Of a stretch of 64,000 nt of DNA, positions 41,493 to 52,530 are shown piece by piece. The stretch comes from Eunapius fragilis. Lineage: Eukaryota > Porifera > Demospongiae > Spongillida > Spongillidae. The stretch spans positions 1,988,806 to 2,052,805 of the forward strand of contig OY811988.1 in the NCBI GenBank assembly GCA_963681505.1. Direction: 5' to 3'. Position 1 is the first letter of the stretch, and each line of letters starts with the position of its first letter. Under the pieces are notes generated by a model that was given only the letters and a program-made list of their open reading frames with translations, was not told the origin of the DNA and ran no database searches. Made by a program: the position numbers and the translations under genes.

Positions 41493-44257
41493 CATAGCTG
41501 TCTACAGTAAGTGTCCACTCCACACCTGTCTACAGTAGTGTCCACTCCACAGCTGTCTACAGTAGTGTCCACTACACAGCTGTCTACAGTAGTGTCCACT
41601 CCACAGCTGTCTACAGTAGTGTCCACTGCATGGCTGTCTACAGTAGTGTCCACTGCATAGCTGTCTACAGTAGTGTCCACTCCACAGCTGTCTGCAGTAG
41701 TGTCCACTCCACAGCTGTCTACAGTAGTGTCCACTGCATGGCTGTCTACAGTAGTGTCCACTCCACAGCTGTCTACAGTATAGTGTCCACTCCACAGCTG
41801 TATACAGTAGTGTCCACTCTACAGCTGTCTACATTTGCGTCCACTCCACAGCTGTCTACAATTGTGTCCACTCCACAGCTGTCTACAGTAGTGTCCACTC
41901 TACAACTGTCTACATTAGCGTCCACTCCACAGCTGTCTACAGTAGCGTCCACTGCATGGCTGTCTACAGTAGTGTCCACTCCACAGCTGTCTACAGTAGT
42001 GTCCACTCCACAGCTGTCTACAGTAGTGTCCACTGCATGGCTGTCTACAGTAGTGTCCACTCCACAGCTGTCTACAGTAGTGTCCACTACACAGCTGTCT
42101 ACAGTAGTGTGCACTCCACAGCTGTCTACAGTAGTGTCCACTGCATAGCTGTCTACTGTAGTGTCCACTCCATAGCTGTCTACAGTAGTGTCCACTACAC
42201 AGCTGTCTACAGTAGTGTCCACTCCACAGCTGTATACAGTAGTGTCTACAGTAGTGTCCACTGCATAGCTGTCGACAGTAGTGTCCACTCCACAGCTGTC
42301 TACAGTAGTGTCCACTATACAGCTGTCTACAGTAGTGTCCACTCCACAGCTGTCTACAGTAGTGTCCACTCCACAGCTGTCTACAGTAGTGTCCACTGCA
42401 TAGCTGTCTACAGTAGTGTCCACTCCATAGCTGTCTACAGTAGTGTCCACTGCATGGCTGTCTACAGTAGTGTCCACTCTACAGCTGTCTACATTAGCGT
42501 CCACTCCACAGCTGTCTACAGTAGTGTCCACTCCACAGCTGTCTACAGTAGTGTCCACTCCACAGCTGTCTACAGTATAGTGTCCACTCCACCGCTGTAT
42601 ACAGTAGTGTCCACTCTACAGCTGTCTACATTAGCGTCCACTCCACAGCTGTCTACAGTAGTGTCCACTCCACAGCTGTCTACAGTAGTGTCCACTCCAC
42701 AGCTGTCTACAGTATAGTGTCCACTCCACAGCTGTATACAGTAGTGTCCACTCCACAGCTGTCTACAGTAGCGTCCACTCCACAGCTGTCTACAGTAGCG
42801 TCCACTCCACAGCTGTCTACAGTATAGTGTCCACTCCACTGCTGTATACAGTAGTGTCCACTCTACAGCTGTCTACATTAGCGTCCACTCCACAGCTGTC
42901 TACAGTAGTGTCCACTCCACAGCTGTCTACAGTAGCGTCCACTCCACAGCTGTCTACAGTATAGTGTCCACTCCACCGCTGTATACAGTAGTGTCCACTC
43001 CACAGCTGTCTACAGTAGTGTCCACTCCACAGCTGTCTACAGTATAGTGTCCACTCCACCGCTGTATACAGTAGTGTCCACTCTACAGCTGTCTACATTA
43101 GCGTCCACTCCACAGCTGTCTACAGTAGTGTCCACTCCACAGCTGTCTACAGTAGTGTCCACTCCACAGCTGTCTACAGTATAGTGTCCACTCCACCGCT
43201 GTATACAGTAGTGTCCACTCTACAGCTGTCTACATTAGCGTCCACTCCACAGCTGTCTACAGTAGCGTCCACTCCACAGCTGTCTACAGTATAGTGTCCA
43301 CTCCACTGCTGTATACAGTAGTGTCCACTCTACAGCTGTCTACATTAGCGTCCACTCCACAGCTGTCTACAGTAGTGTCCACTCCACAGCTGTCTACAGT
43401 AGCGTCCACTCCACAGCTGTCTACAGTATAGTGTCCACTCCACCGCTGTATACAGTAGTGTCCACTCCACAGCTGTCTACAGTAGTGTCCACTCCACAGC
43501 TGTCTACAGTATAGTGTCCACTCCACCGCTGTATACAGTAGTGTCCACTCTACAGCTGTCTACATTAGTGTCCACTCCACAGCTGTCTACAGTAGTGTCC
43601 ACTCCACAGCTGTCTACAGTAGTGTCCACTCCACAGCTGTCTACAGTATAGTGTCCACTCCACCGCTGTATACAGTAGTGTCCACTCTACAGCTGTCTAC
43701 ATTAGCGTCCACTCCACAGCTGTCTACAGTAGTGTCCACTCCACAGCTGTCTACAGTAGTGTCCACTCCACAGCTGTCTACAGTATAGTGTCCACTCCAC
43801 AGCTGTATACAGTAGTGTCCACTCCACAGCTGTCTACAGTAGCGTCCACTCCACAGCTGTCTACAATTTTATCCACTCCACAGCTGTCTACAGTAGTGTC
43901 CACTCCACAGCTGTATACAGTAGTGTCTACAGTAGTGTCCACTGCATAGCTGTCAACAGTAGTGTCCACTCCACAGCTGTCTTCAGTAGTGTCCACTATA
44001 CAGCTGTCTACAGTAGTGTCCACTCCACAGCTGTCTACAGTAGTGTCCACTCCACAGCTGTCTACAGTAGTGTCCACTACACAGCTGTCTACTGTAGTGT
44101 CCACTCCACAGCTGTCTACAGTAGTGTCCACTGCATGGCTGTCTACAGTAGTGTCCACTGCATAGCTGCCTACAGTAGTGTCCACTCCACAGCTATCTAC
44201 AGTGGTGTCCACTCCACAGCTGTCTATAGTAATGTCCACTGCATGGCTGTCTAGAGT
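41493..44257 (-). repeat. 27-bp minisatellite, right array (about 100 units) with higher-order structure
   Basis: Plus-strand core CCACAGCTGTCTACAGTAG, inverse of the left array. Common variants are CCGCTGTATACAG, CTCTACAGC, ACATTAGCG and a 29-bp form with CAGTATAGTG. From about 42.8 to 43.6 kb a block of 467 bp repeats: 42817-43059 and 43284-43526 give an identical 80-residue translation. 467 = 13 x 27 + 4 x 29, which matches the counted 29-bp forms. Frames through it (up to 261 codons) are repeat artefacts. Confidence 0.93.
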
Positions 44258-45427
44258 AGTGTGGTACAGATTACATACAAGCAGTTAAATGGAACAAAAT
44301 ACTAGCATATATGGGTGAAGATATGTATGTGCATGTGTGTGTTTGTACAAGAATACGCCATACAATGGTGTATTAGTAACAATGCATGTGTGTGCAAAAG
44401 TTCACAAGGACGTGTAAACCAAGATGAGGACCTATGCCCTTGTCACAGCACCATTCTGGTTTTCTTGGCCAATCTATAATGTGAGCATATCACCGTACTT
44501 CATTGAGCAGCTGTTTTGCAGTAACCTTTTCTAGTGAGGTAGACATTCAGCTGGACGGGTTTTTCTAGTTTTAACGCACACGTGGGCCACCACCACCACT
44601 ACCATCATCATCATCATCATTACATTACTTCCATTACAATTAACACCTTCATTACCACCATCACTTCTCCTTGGACTCGCCGTCATCAAATTTATTGTCA
44701 ACATCGTTGTCGTCAATCATAAGCATTGAAATTGCCATAATTACCATCGTCATCAGCATCAACGTTCTCAACCATGCACGCCGTCCTCGTCCTCGACCTG
44801 AATATCGTACCGGCCTAATCGTTGCAACCAAATTAACGAGTCGGCTCGTCTCCACTCGTGTTATACGGCGCCGTGCTGCCTTATCTGTGCCTACATCGAA
44901 GAACGTTGACAATCTTAACTTACCGTATGCTGTACAGCAAATCAACGATCGATGTGCAGCGCCATCACGCAATAGGGTCTTGTAGGCGTGGTAATAGGTT
45001 ATCAACAGGAAGAGTATAATATTCATGCTGTCTCTGGCCATAGAATGGCGCGAATCGAGCGGGAAATATGTTCCTACTTTGCAAAGCAATATCTTTGTAA
45101 CGGGTAATGTAAAAATTAACGAACAGGACAAATCGATAGGCACAGGATCCCTCTACTTATAAATCAATTTTGGAATGAATTGAGATTTCCTGCCGAAAGA
45201 TATGGGGAGTTTGAACCCCAAGGGGTATCGGACATCGCGACACTGGCATGGAGCATGTTCAAGATCCCAAAATGTATTTTATCATATAGAAATGGTGTAT
45301 TATGAAGTGCTGAAAATAGGAAGACGGTAGTGTTAACCGTTCGGAAGTTATAGCATTTCAATCGTGGTGCATTTTTATTATGCTTTTAAAAAATACACGC
45401 TAGGTCCCTTTTCTCGGAAACTTTCCC
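44258..45427 (-). repeat. Foldback element, right outer arm
   Basis: Inverse copy of 33290-33323 plus 38383-39527; it shows the uninterrupted arm (GCGTGTATTTTTTAAAAGC region) at the site where Gypsy-B entered the left arm. Confidence 0.88.
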
Positions 45428-45815
45428 ATTTATTACCTTTGGTGGTGATTGATAGAAGGCCCAGGATATCCATTGCTACACGCTCAAATGGACCAGAAGG
45501 AAGATCTGCTTGCATTGCCGCTCTTGGTTTTGTAGGCGGTGCTTTACGAGTTACACAGCTTTCACATGCAGCACACCATCTCTCTATGTCTCGTCGTTGC
45601 CCTGGCCAGTAGAAGCGACGACGTACTTTCTCTACCGTTTTTGAGACACACAAGTGACTACCAGATGGTGCATTGTGCAGCTGTTTAAGTACAGTAGGTA
45701 CCAGATCCTGTGGTAAGGCAAACTGAAGACATTTGTTAAGCCCCTTACCAGCGATATCCTCCCATCTCCTATACAAAACCCCATTTTGCAGTACTAGATA
45801 CTCTGTTGAGCCCAA
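45428..45815 (-). pseudogene. Gypsy-A integrase, upstream half
   Basis: Frame reads VLYRRWEDIAGKG, LHNAPSGSHLCVSKTVEKVR and CAACESCVTRK (zinc-binding region), then the first acidic residue in ERVAMDILGLLSITTKGNK, where the foldback element begins. The further codons are element sequence. Continues at 33285 downwards. Confidence 0.85.
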
Positions 45816-47250
45816 AGGGTCTGCAACAGAAATGACTTTGGAAAAGAGTTACTCTCAACCCAGACCATGACCTGGGAAAGAGCTGGATCGTTGTTCTGAA
45901 GAGTTTCTTGATCTGTTGGTGTCAGAATTGGAAGCCACAGTGCCAGGTCTGATTCAGTAGCTTGTGCAAGTGCTGCCTCAAGACTGCATTGATTTTCCAC
46001 CTGGTCTTGTCTTGCACCACACTGCCTACAAGGCAGCCTTGATAAGGAGTCAGCATTTCCATGCTTAAGGCCTGGGCGATGTTCCACTGTAAAGTCATAT
46101 TCTGACAAAATTTCAAGCCATCTTGCCACCTGCCCATGTGGATCTTTGAAATGTTTCAGCCATTTGAGTGCACTGTGGTCTGTGTGGACTTTGAAAGGGC
46201 ACCCCCAAAGGTAGGGCTTGAAATATTGGATAGCCCAAATCAAGGCTAGCATTTACCGCCGGGTAGCACAATACTGCCGTTCCTGCTTAGTAAGTACACG
46301 ACTAGCATATGCGACTACACACCTGTCATTCTCTTGAGAGAGAACTGCTCCTAAACCCTCCAAGCTCGCATCACGATCAACTGTAAACTGCATATTGAAC
46401 TGTGGGAAAGAGAGAATAGGAGGGGAACTAAGCTTTGTCTTTAGCTGCACAAATGCCTCATCGCACAACCCAGTCCATTCCCATGCATGGTTTCAACTTC
46501 TCAGTCAATGCATGCAGAGGAGCAGCAATGTGTGCAAACCCTTTTATAAACTTGCGGTAGTATGAGGCAATTCCCAAAATACGTCTCAGTTCCTCAAGGT
46601 TCACTGGAGTAGGCCATTCCACAATGCACTTAATTTTATCATCATCCACATTCACACCATCTGCTGACACTATGTGACCCAGGTAATGCACGCATTTCTT
46701 CAAAATATGGCACTTGCTTGGTTTAAGTTTCAACCCTGCCTTCTTGAGCCTTGCCAGAACATCTCTAAGTCTGCTCAGATGCTGTTCAACTGTTGTGCTA
46801 AAAATGATAATATCATCAAGGTAAACTAAACACGTCGTCCAATGGAGTCCAGCTAGAACCATTTCCATAAGCTTTTGAAAGGTACTGGTGCATTAGAAAG
46901 CCCGAATAGCATAACCTTGAACTGGTAAGTCCCAAAAGGTGTACTAAAAGCTATCTTCTGATGTTCTGGCTCCATTTCCACTTGCCAGTAGCCACTTGCC
47001 AGGTCTAAGGTAGAAAACTATTTGGCTCCACCCAGCATGTCAAGAGTCTATTCTAGGTAAGGGGTGGACCACTTTCTTGGTCACATCATTAATACGGCGA
47101 AAGCCTACACAAAACCTTAATGTACCATCCTACTTTCTAGCTAGAACAATGGGAGATGACCATGGGCCACTGCTTGCCTCAATCATGTCTTGTTGCAGCA
47201 TGTCATCTAGCTTTTTCTTTACTGTCTCTATTTGATGGTAGGGCATCCGT
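45816..47250 (-). pseudogene. Gypsy-A reverse transcriptase and RNase H
   Basis: Pieces in order: fingers/palm sequence around 47200-46870 with stops; LVYLDDIIIF with the YLDD active site and KPSKCHILKKCVHYLGHIVS at 46868-46458; RNase H start FTVDRDASLEGLGAVLSQEN, a TAA at about 46254, then ALIWAIQYFKPYLWGCPFKV, TDHSALKWLKHF and GNADSLSRL. At least three frame breaks or stops, so inactive. Confidence 0.85.
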
Positions 47251-48180
47251 CTAGCCTGTTGATGGATGGATGGGAGGGGCATCTCCTGTGTTGACTTTAT
47301 GCTTCAGCACATTCGTTCGTCCCAGGTCCTTCTTGCCTACAGAGAGGACATCAGAAAACTCACACAACAACCTTTTCAATTTCTCTCGATCTGCACATGA
47401 AAGCTTATCTATCCAGGTTACCATGGATTCAATTGCCCTAGCAACCTCCTCAGACGAATGAATTTTGAGAGCTGAACATGTGACACCAGTGTCAGTGTCT
47501 ACTGGTTCCAGGCTAACAACATCCACCTGTGCCCCACAGCAAAAACAGCCTATGGCTTCATCTGCTTGAAGTGTTGCTGGGAATGGTAGTGGGTTAAGTA
47601 TCTGAACAACTATCTGACCTGATTGGATAGGTGAAACTGATCGGGCAATCAACACACCATGTGTTTCAACCATCTCTGAATGTGGTTCAAAAATTCCGAC
47701 TGTAATGCTACCATCAGTTGGAGTTACCCTAACAGGCAGCCTGACTTGATGATAACCTGGAATCACCACCTTCTCACCCATAACAACATGACATGTGGAT
47801 GACTGGGCACCAAAAGACAATGGAACACAATTACCAGGTTTGCCTACCGTCAAAGTCCTTTTTCCTAGATCAACCAAGCATTTCTGCTTCTCCAAATAAT
47901 CAGTTCCCAGAAGGCACTGCTGCAGCATTTGCTCAACTACCAGAACCTTGTGCTTCCCTTGATGTGTGCCAATCTGCAAGTGAAGATCAATCTCCCCGGC
48001 CACCTTAAGCTCTTCACCATTTACAGCCATAACTGGAACAGTGCATGGGGAGAGTGAACTTTTGACCTTAATTTTCACCTTATTCCACACTGCTTCATGT
48101 ATAAGTGTTACTGAAGAACCAGTGTCTACTAACATGCTGACGCCGAATCCCTCTATATGCCCTTGTATGGATATGTACAT
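47251..48180 (-). pseudogene. Gypsy-A protease and linker
   Basis: Begins YISIQGHIEGFGVSMLVDTG; the DTG aspartic-protease motif is followed by SSVTLIHEAVW and, further on, LLGTDYLEKQKCLVDLG, the flap/second conserved region. The frame runs on into the linker before RT (LSVGKKDLGRTNVLKHKVNT). Open over 309 codons, then broken at the start of RT. Confidence 0.82.
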
Positions 48181-48890
48181 GCAACAGCTGATGTATGTTC
48201 CACGGACTTATTGTTTGATGGCTTCCTCTGTACACCTTGTCTTCTGCTTGGACAATCCCGTCTTAAATGCCCTGTCTCACCACAATGCCAGCAAGTCAGC
48301 TTCCTTTTAGGCCAATTTCTTTTTCCTGGTTCACGTTCCGCCCTCAGTTTGGTCAATTGCTCAGTCAACCGCTCAACCTGTTGAGAAAGCTTGTGTACCT
48401 GACCATCACTCCTTCCAATAGCACAGCTACTTATGCCTCCTCGGGTATCATCAATTGTAGCTTCCACTTTTAGATGCTCTTGGGCTAATTCCGCTGTCTG
48501 CAGCCTGTAAGCCAGTTTCACCGCGTCGTCCAGTGTCTCTGGTGAATCTGTCAGAAGTTTGAGCTGGATGGTAGAGGAAAGAATACCCTGGATAAATTGG
48601 TTACGAGCAACCTCCAAGCGCCTCTCTGGTGGCCATGAAAAATATCCTTTGTCCGCCAGAACACACAACCTGCCGGCGAATTCGAGGACAGACTCACCTG
48701 CTTTCTGTCTCGCCACATGCATCTTAGCCTGCCACTCTAACTCCACCCCGTCAGGAGAAAAGTGACTCGCAAGGCACGCTTTCACCGCATCATAATCAAC
48801 CGTTTCGCTCACCAATCCCAGCTGACTTACAATCCTGAAGAGCTCGTCTTCAAGCAGCGAAACCAACTCTGCTCCTTTCTTCTCTTCAGG
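48153..48890 (-). pseudogene. Gypsy-A gag
   Basis: Capsid-like sequence (YDAVKACLASHFSPDGVELE, ARQKAGESVLEFAGRLCVLA) followed by a coiled stretch and the zinc knuckle CWHCGETGHLRRDC, which binds genomic RNA. Upstream, WIKRVELYI meets a TAA before EAGLPEEKKGAELV, so the N-terminus is cut by a nonsense codon. It overlaps the protease frame by a few codons. Confidence 0.82.
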
Positions 48891-49036
48891 TAAGCCCGCT
48901 TCTTAGATATATAGTTCCACTCGCTTTATCCATAGACTGAAATCGGTCCCAGTTGCGAAGCGAGGAGGCGGACGTGCTGAAAACCGAGTGGGCCTCCTCT
49001 CACGTTCGAGTTCCGTCTTCCCACTTCTGACACTAA

Positions 49037-49138
49037 TGTAGCGTCGGTTACAGGTGTGGCAAAAGGATCATCGATGCATTCACATATGTGCTTATATAAT
49101 ACAGATACAAGTACAAAGGTCATAGCGCATGCGCTACC
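49037..49138 (-). repeat. Gypsy-A 5' LTR (102 bp)
   Basis: Direct repeat of 29318-29419, two substitutions near its end. Confidence 0.9.
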
Positions 49139-50021
49139 GTTGTCATACATGTACATGTGCTTGGGAGTTTTTTGCCGTGTTAGAGCAGGTAAAGTGATTG
49201 TTTTTGTTGTCAGTAAGCTTGATATCTTTGGTTCCCCAAGATATAGGCATTACATTATCATTAGACAAGATAAACGTAACTGCTTCTTTAAGTGCTTTTT
49301 CATCAAACTGACTTCGTGAGATTGCAGGAATACATTAGGACTGGCCAGCTTCCATCTGTTTAAAATCTCTTCTTGCCTGGTCTATGGAAGAGCCACCTAG
49401 AATGATGATACCATCCATTTTCAAAGCATTTAATATATTTGTGAAGTAGGAAGCCCATTTACTCAGATTGCTTGAGCAACACAGCCTTGGACAGAATGCT
49501 TTTTTTTCATTATCATGATGGTGTTGATCCATGGCAATTGTAGCATGTGTGAGTTGGTAGGATACAAAATTTCTGCAATCCTAGTTGCCACTGCGAGAAC
49601 AGCATGCACCATGGTGTTCCATCCAGATCCACCAGTTTCTTTAAGCGATTCATCTGCTAACCTGGATCTTTCATTAGGTAGCTTCTTCTTTGTTGCTTTG
49701 CCTCATCCAATTGCTTCCCACAGATCATTTATGTTCTGTAATGGCTTCACAGTTGGATCTGTGTCACTTTCCTCCAGCTCCACTGATTTGGATATTTCCA
49801 TTCTAGCTCTTTTCGCTGCTTCTCTACCTAAATGGTCTCTTTCCATCACGCTGTTGTTTAAGGATTGCTGTAGCAGACTCCGTTATCCAGTCGTCCGAGC
49901 AAGTGCCACTGCAGGCTATGCTATCACACACGCATCCACATCTCTTACACCTGCTTCCACACAATAGACAAGCCCTTACTTTACATTTGCATTTAGATTG
50001 TGAGTTACCATCAGAATTCAT
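49139..50021 (-). pseudogene. Unknown conserved gene or transposase, upstream part
   Basis: From 50021: a cysteine-rich start (KCKCKVRACLLCGSRCKRCG, CSGTCSDDW), stops, then KKAFCPRLCCSSNLSKWASY, MDGIIILGGSSIDQARRDFK and FDEKALKEAVTFILSNDNVM, PISWGTKDIKL and TITLPALTRQKTPKHMYMYD. The last words join in frame with 29317 downwards across the gttgt duplication, so Gypsy-A landed in this sequence. The cysteine cluster could bind zinc. Multiple stops show it is not functional as it stands, unless some are introns. Confidence 0.45.
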
Positions 50022-50567
50022 TTTCCATGAAGCAGGATCTGTAACAAAGTTATTTCAATTATTGATTGCAATAAGGTAACCTTCAACCTCTCCTGTGTGC
50101 CTAATAAGCTTCAGCGTTAGTGAATAATGATTCAAGTTTTTTTAGTTTCTAAAGAGGTAAGTTAATAAGGAGGTATAGTTTTATAGTTAATATTAGCATT
50201 AAAATCTTCCTGAGTATCGACCTGATGTATTAAAAGCACGCTCATCTTGTCCTGCAAATATGTTTTTTATAAGACTAAACTGTTGTGTGATATTCCATGT
50301 GTCAATGTACTACATCGGCAACTAAATACTGTTATAGTATTGCTAGCGGACCTTTTTGTTTTTTAGTTTCCCACTAAACTTGACCTAGATCATATGGGGT
50401 AGGTTTTCCTTGTGTTATGCACTTCTCCATTAAAAACCGTGTGATATGCATTGATGTAGTACTGTAGAGGTGATGCATATACTTGGCATTATAAATATTA
50501 TCAGCATGATGTTTATTTGTTGTGAATGAAGGTTTCCAATAATTGCATACTTTGTGTTCAATTTCAG

Positions 50568-51379
50568 AACAATTGTAAATGCAGTTTTGGTCTGGAACAC
50601 ATAACTATGCCTACTTCAATGTCAGCTTCTACAACAGTTCCTCTGCCAGCTCCTAACTGTTCTCCGGAGTCTGTATTGGTGCCCAGTCCTATTTCAACTT
50701 CTGCAGCCACACCAGGGCTTACTTTTATAAGCTGTACTCCCAATAACACTAGCAGCTCTTCTAATGAACCTTTTACACCTCAGCCCATTTCTATATCTGC
50801 ATCATTATCTGGTTCTATGACTGCTACAGAGCCTATCCCTATATCTACTCTGGTGGTTTCTAATCCTATTTCTATTTCTGGTATACATGTAGTTCCTGCT
50901 CTTAGTCCAGCTCCTAAACCTGCTCCTAAAGTGGCCCCTAAGCCTGGTCCTAAACCTGCCCTAAAACATAAACCTAATTTTCTTCCTGAAAGTGTTTCTT
51001 TTGTTTCTCCAGAGCATTTTCATGTGCCTATTCTTGAATTCACTGCTAGTTCAACTTCAATGGGTGCTTCTAAGTCTCCTTTTACGCCTGTTGTTCACCC
51101 TGCTCTTACCTCACCTTCTGGGCCTACTTGTACTCATTATCCTGAGAATACTCCTAAACCAGCTCCTAAGCAAGCTCAAAGTCGACAACGATCTGCATCA
51201 ACGTTAACGTCTCAAGGCTCAGTTCAGTCTGAAAGTAAATTGCATCTGTATCAAAGTACATGTGCATGTAGTGTAACATGCACATTTACAACATATGATT
51301 TTTACTGGCAGAATTTACCATTCCATTTTGTTTTAATTTCAGCCTCACCTGTTATTACAACAGACCATCTTGGCTCCCT
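50568..51379 (+). CDS. Pro/Ser/Thr-rich gene fragment, two exons
   Basis: Exon 50568-51234 follows the acceptor TTCAATTTCAG and ends A/GTAAAT (phase 1). It encodes a low-complexity protein with repeated PAPKPAPKVAPKPGPKPA and many S, T and P. Exon 51343-51379 follows TTTTAATTTCAG and ends CCCT/GTATGT (phase 2), giving TSPVITTDHLGSL. The intervening 108 bp is intron-like, although the frame is open. No known domain; a linker or mucin-like region is conceivable. Upstream and downstream exons are not identified. Confidence 0.45.
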
Positions 51380-52530
51380 GTATGTTCATTAAATTTTATT
51401 CCTTCATTTGGCACTTGTTAGTATTTGGTACATAGCAAGAAATCAATTTTACTATTGGAATTTGTTCTAGAAGTCTACTGGCACTCTGTCTAGTAATATT
51501 GCATCATTTAATATGCTACATATAGGTGTGGCAATATAATATCATTAATAATCTAAAGTACTTAGATATGTTATGATCAAATTATTACAGTGGAAAGTGA
51601 AATTATTTTTGCAACTGGCTTTATATGCATCGTTTGTCCACAGTGGGTATACTTCATAATGTAATTACCTTAAAGGTAGTGAATGCGCATTAAATAAACT
51701 AAAATTGACATGGCATTATCAATCATATTTTAATTCATAAGAATAGCGTGCAACGCATTTGTAGAAAATTTTGTAATTACTTTTAACCCCTAAGCCTGCC
51801 CCTAAACCTGCTCTAAAGCCTTCTTCTGAAAATATTCTTTGGTTTGTCCTGAGCATTTGCTTGTGCCTATCCACTCCTAGGTCACCTTCAATGGGTGCTG
51901 CAAAGTCTCCAGTGATGCCTGCTGCTGGTCCTGATCTTACCCCACCTTCTGAGCCCAATTCTACACATTCTCCTGAGATTACTCCTAAACCTGCTCCCAA
52001 GCCTGTTTCAAGGCGACTACGATGTGCAACAGTGACAGAGCCTCTAAGTAAATTGCACCAGCATAAAAGTAGTGCTTTTGCAATGTACATGTTCATGTTA
52101 ATAATTTCATTTGATTTGCATTGGCAGCATTTATTATTCCATTTTCTCTTTAATTCCAGAGGTACCCTCACCGGGTATTAGTACAGACCATCCTAGAACC
52201 CTGTAAGTTCATTATTTTATGGCTAAATTTCATCCCTACATTTGGTGCAGAGTGCTTGATTATATTTTTGCTAAGCAAAAAATAAATGTTGGTATTGGAA
52301 TTTATGCTAGGATCCCATCAGTACTCTGACAAATACATCATTTAATTATATGCTACATATAGGTGTGGCTATAAAATATCTATATCTAAGGTACTTATGG
52401 ATATTATTTTCAATCGTAATGGAAAATAATATTAGTTTTGCAGTTGCTTTATTTGCATCATGTCCACACTGTGTACACTTCTTGCTGAATTTTAGCCTTA
52501 AAGGTTGTGAGTGCACTTTGATGTAAATTG
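50930..52530 (+). repeat. Tandem segmental duplication, unit about 0.8 kb
   Basis: 50930-51700 and 51780-52530 align through exon, intron and about 300 bp of downstream sequence (e.g. TATGCTACATATAGGTGTGGC in both; GGAATTT.TGCTAG; TTTGCAT). The copies are clearly diverged. Confidence 0.65.
51777..52203 (+). pseudogene. Diverged duplicate of the Pro-rich exons
   Basis: Repeats the order of 50940-51379: LKPSSEN, then SPSMGAAKSPVMPAAGPDLT, a donor A/GTAAAT at the same place, and a second exon of 43 bp (VPSPGISTDHPRTL) with acceptor TTAATTCCAG and donor CCCT/GTAAGT. Both second exons leave the same phase (37 and 43 bp). An indel relative to copy 1 in the middle shifts about 20 codons, and no good acceptor precedes the copy. 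Confidence 0.4.

Larger units (their letters stand above)
33290..45427. mobile_element. Foldback-like element with 1.2-kb terminal inverted repeats and mirrored 27-bp minisatellite
   Basis: The ends are perfect inverses: GGGAAAGTTTCCGAGAAAAG at 33290 and its complement ending 45427. attt on both sides (33286-33289, 45428-45431) is a 4-bp target duplication; the gypsy integrase frame rejoins exactly when one copy is removed. From each end about 1.17 kb is nearly identical in inverse orientation, and the repeat continues into minisatellite arrays of opposite orientation (39528-40063; 41493-44257). An inner inverted repeat of about 165 bp lies in the centre. Without the nested Gypsy-B it is about 7,079 bp. 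No transposase is seen, so it would depend on an unknown enzyme. The plan (outer unique arm, inner tandem repeats, small loop) is that of Drosophila FB elements, but the 4-bp duplication differs. Confidence 0.88.
29318..49138 (-). mobile_element. Gypsy-A: Ty3/gypsy element containing piggyBac and foldback insertions
   Basis: 102-bp LTRs at 29318-29419 and 49037-49138 differ at two positions. The target duplication gttgt flanks both (29313-29317, 49139-49143). Removing the piggyBac and the foldback element leaves about 4,986 bp, a normal Ty3/gypsy length. A primer-binding region (GTGTCAGAAGTGGGA) follows the 5' LTR two bases in, and a purine tract (GAGGAAGGGGG) precedes the 3' LTR. Gag, protease, RT, RNase H, integrase and tail are all recognisable but interrupted by stops. 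Confidence 0.92.

Noticed and set aside
41773-42717. Long open frames of 253 and 261 codons with repeated nonapeptides
   Set aside because: 27 is a multiple of three, so frames stay open on both strands for trivial reasons; 29-bp variants end them. No start context or domain.
41493-44257. CRISPR-like array of about 27-bp repeats
   Set aside because: Units are directly adjacent without unique spacers, and the array is mirrored at 39528-40063 inside a eukaryotic transposon; it is a minisatellite.
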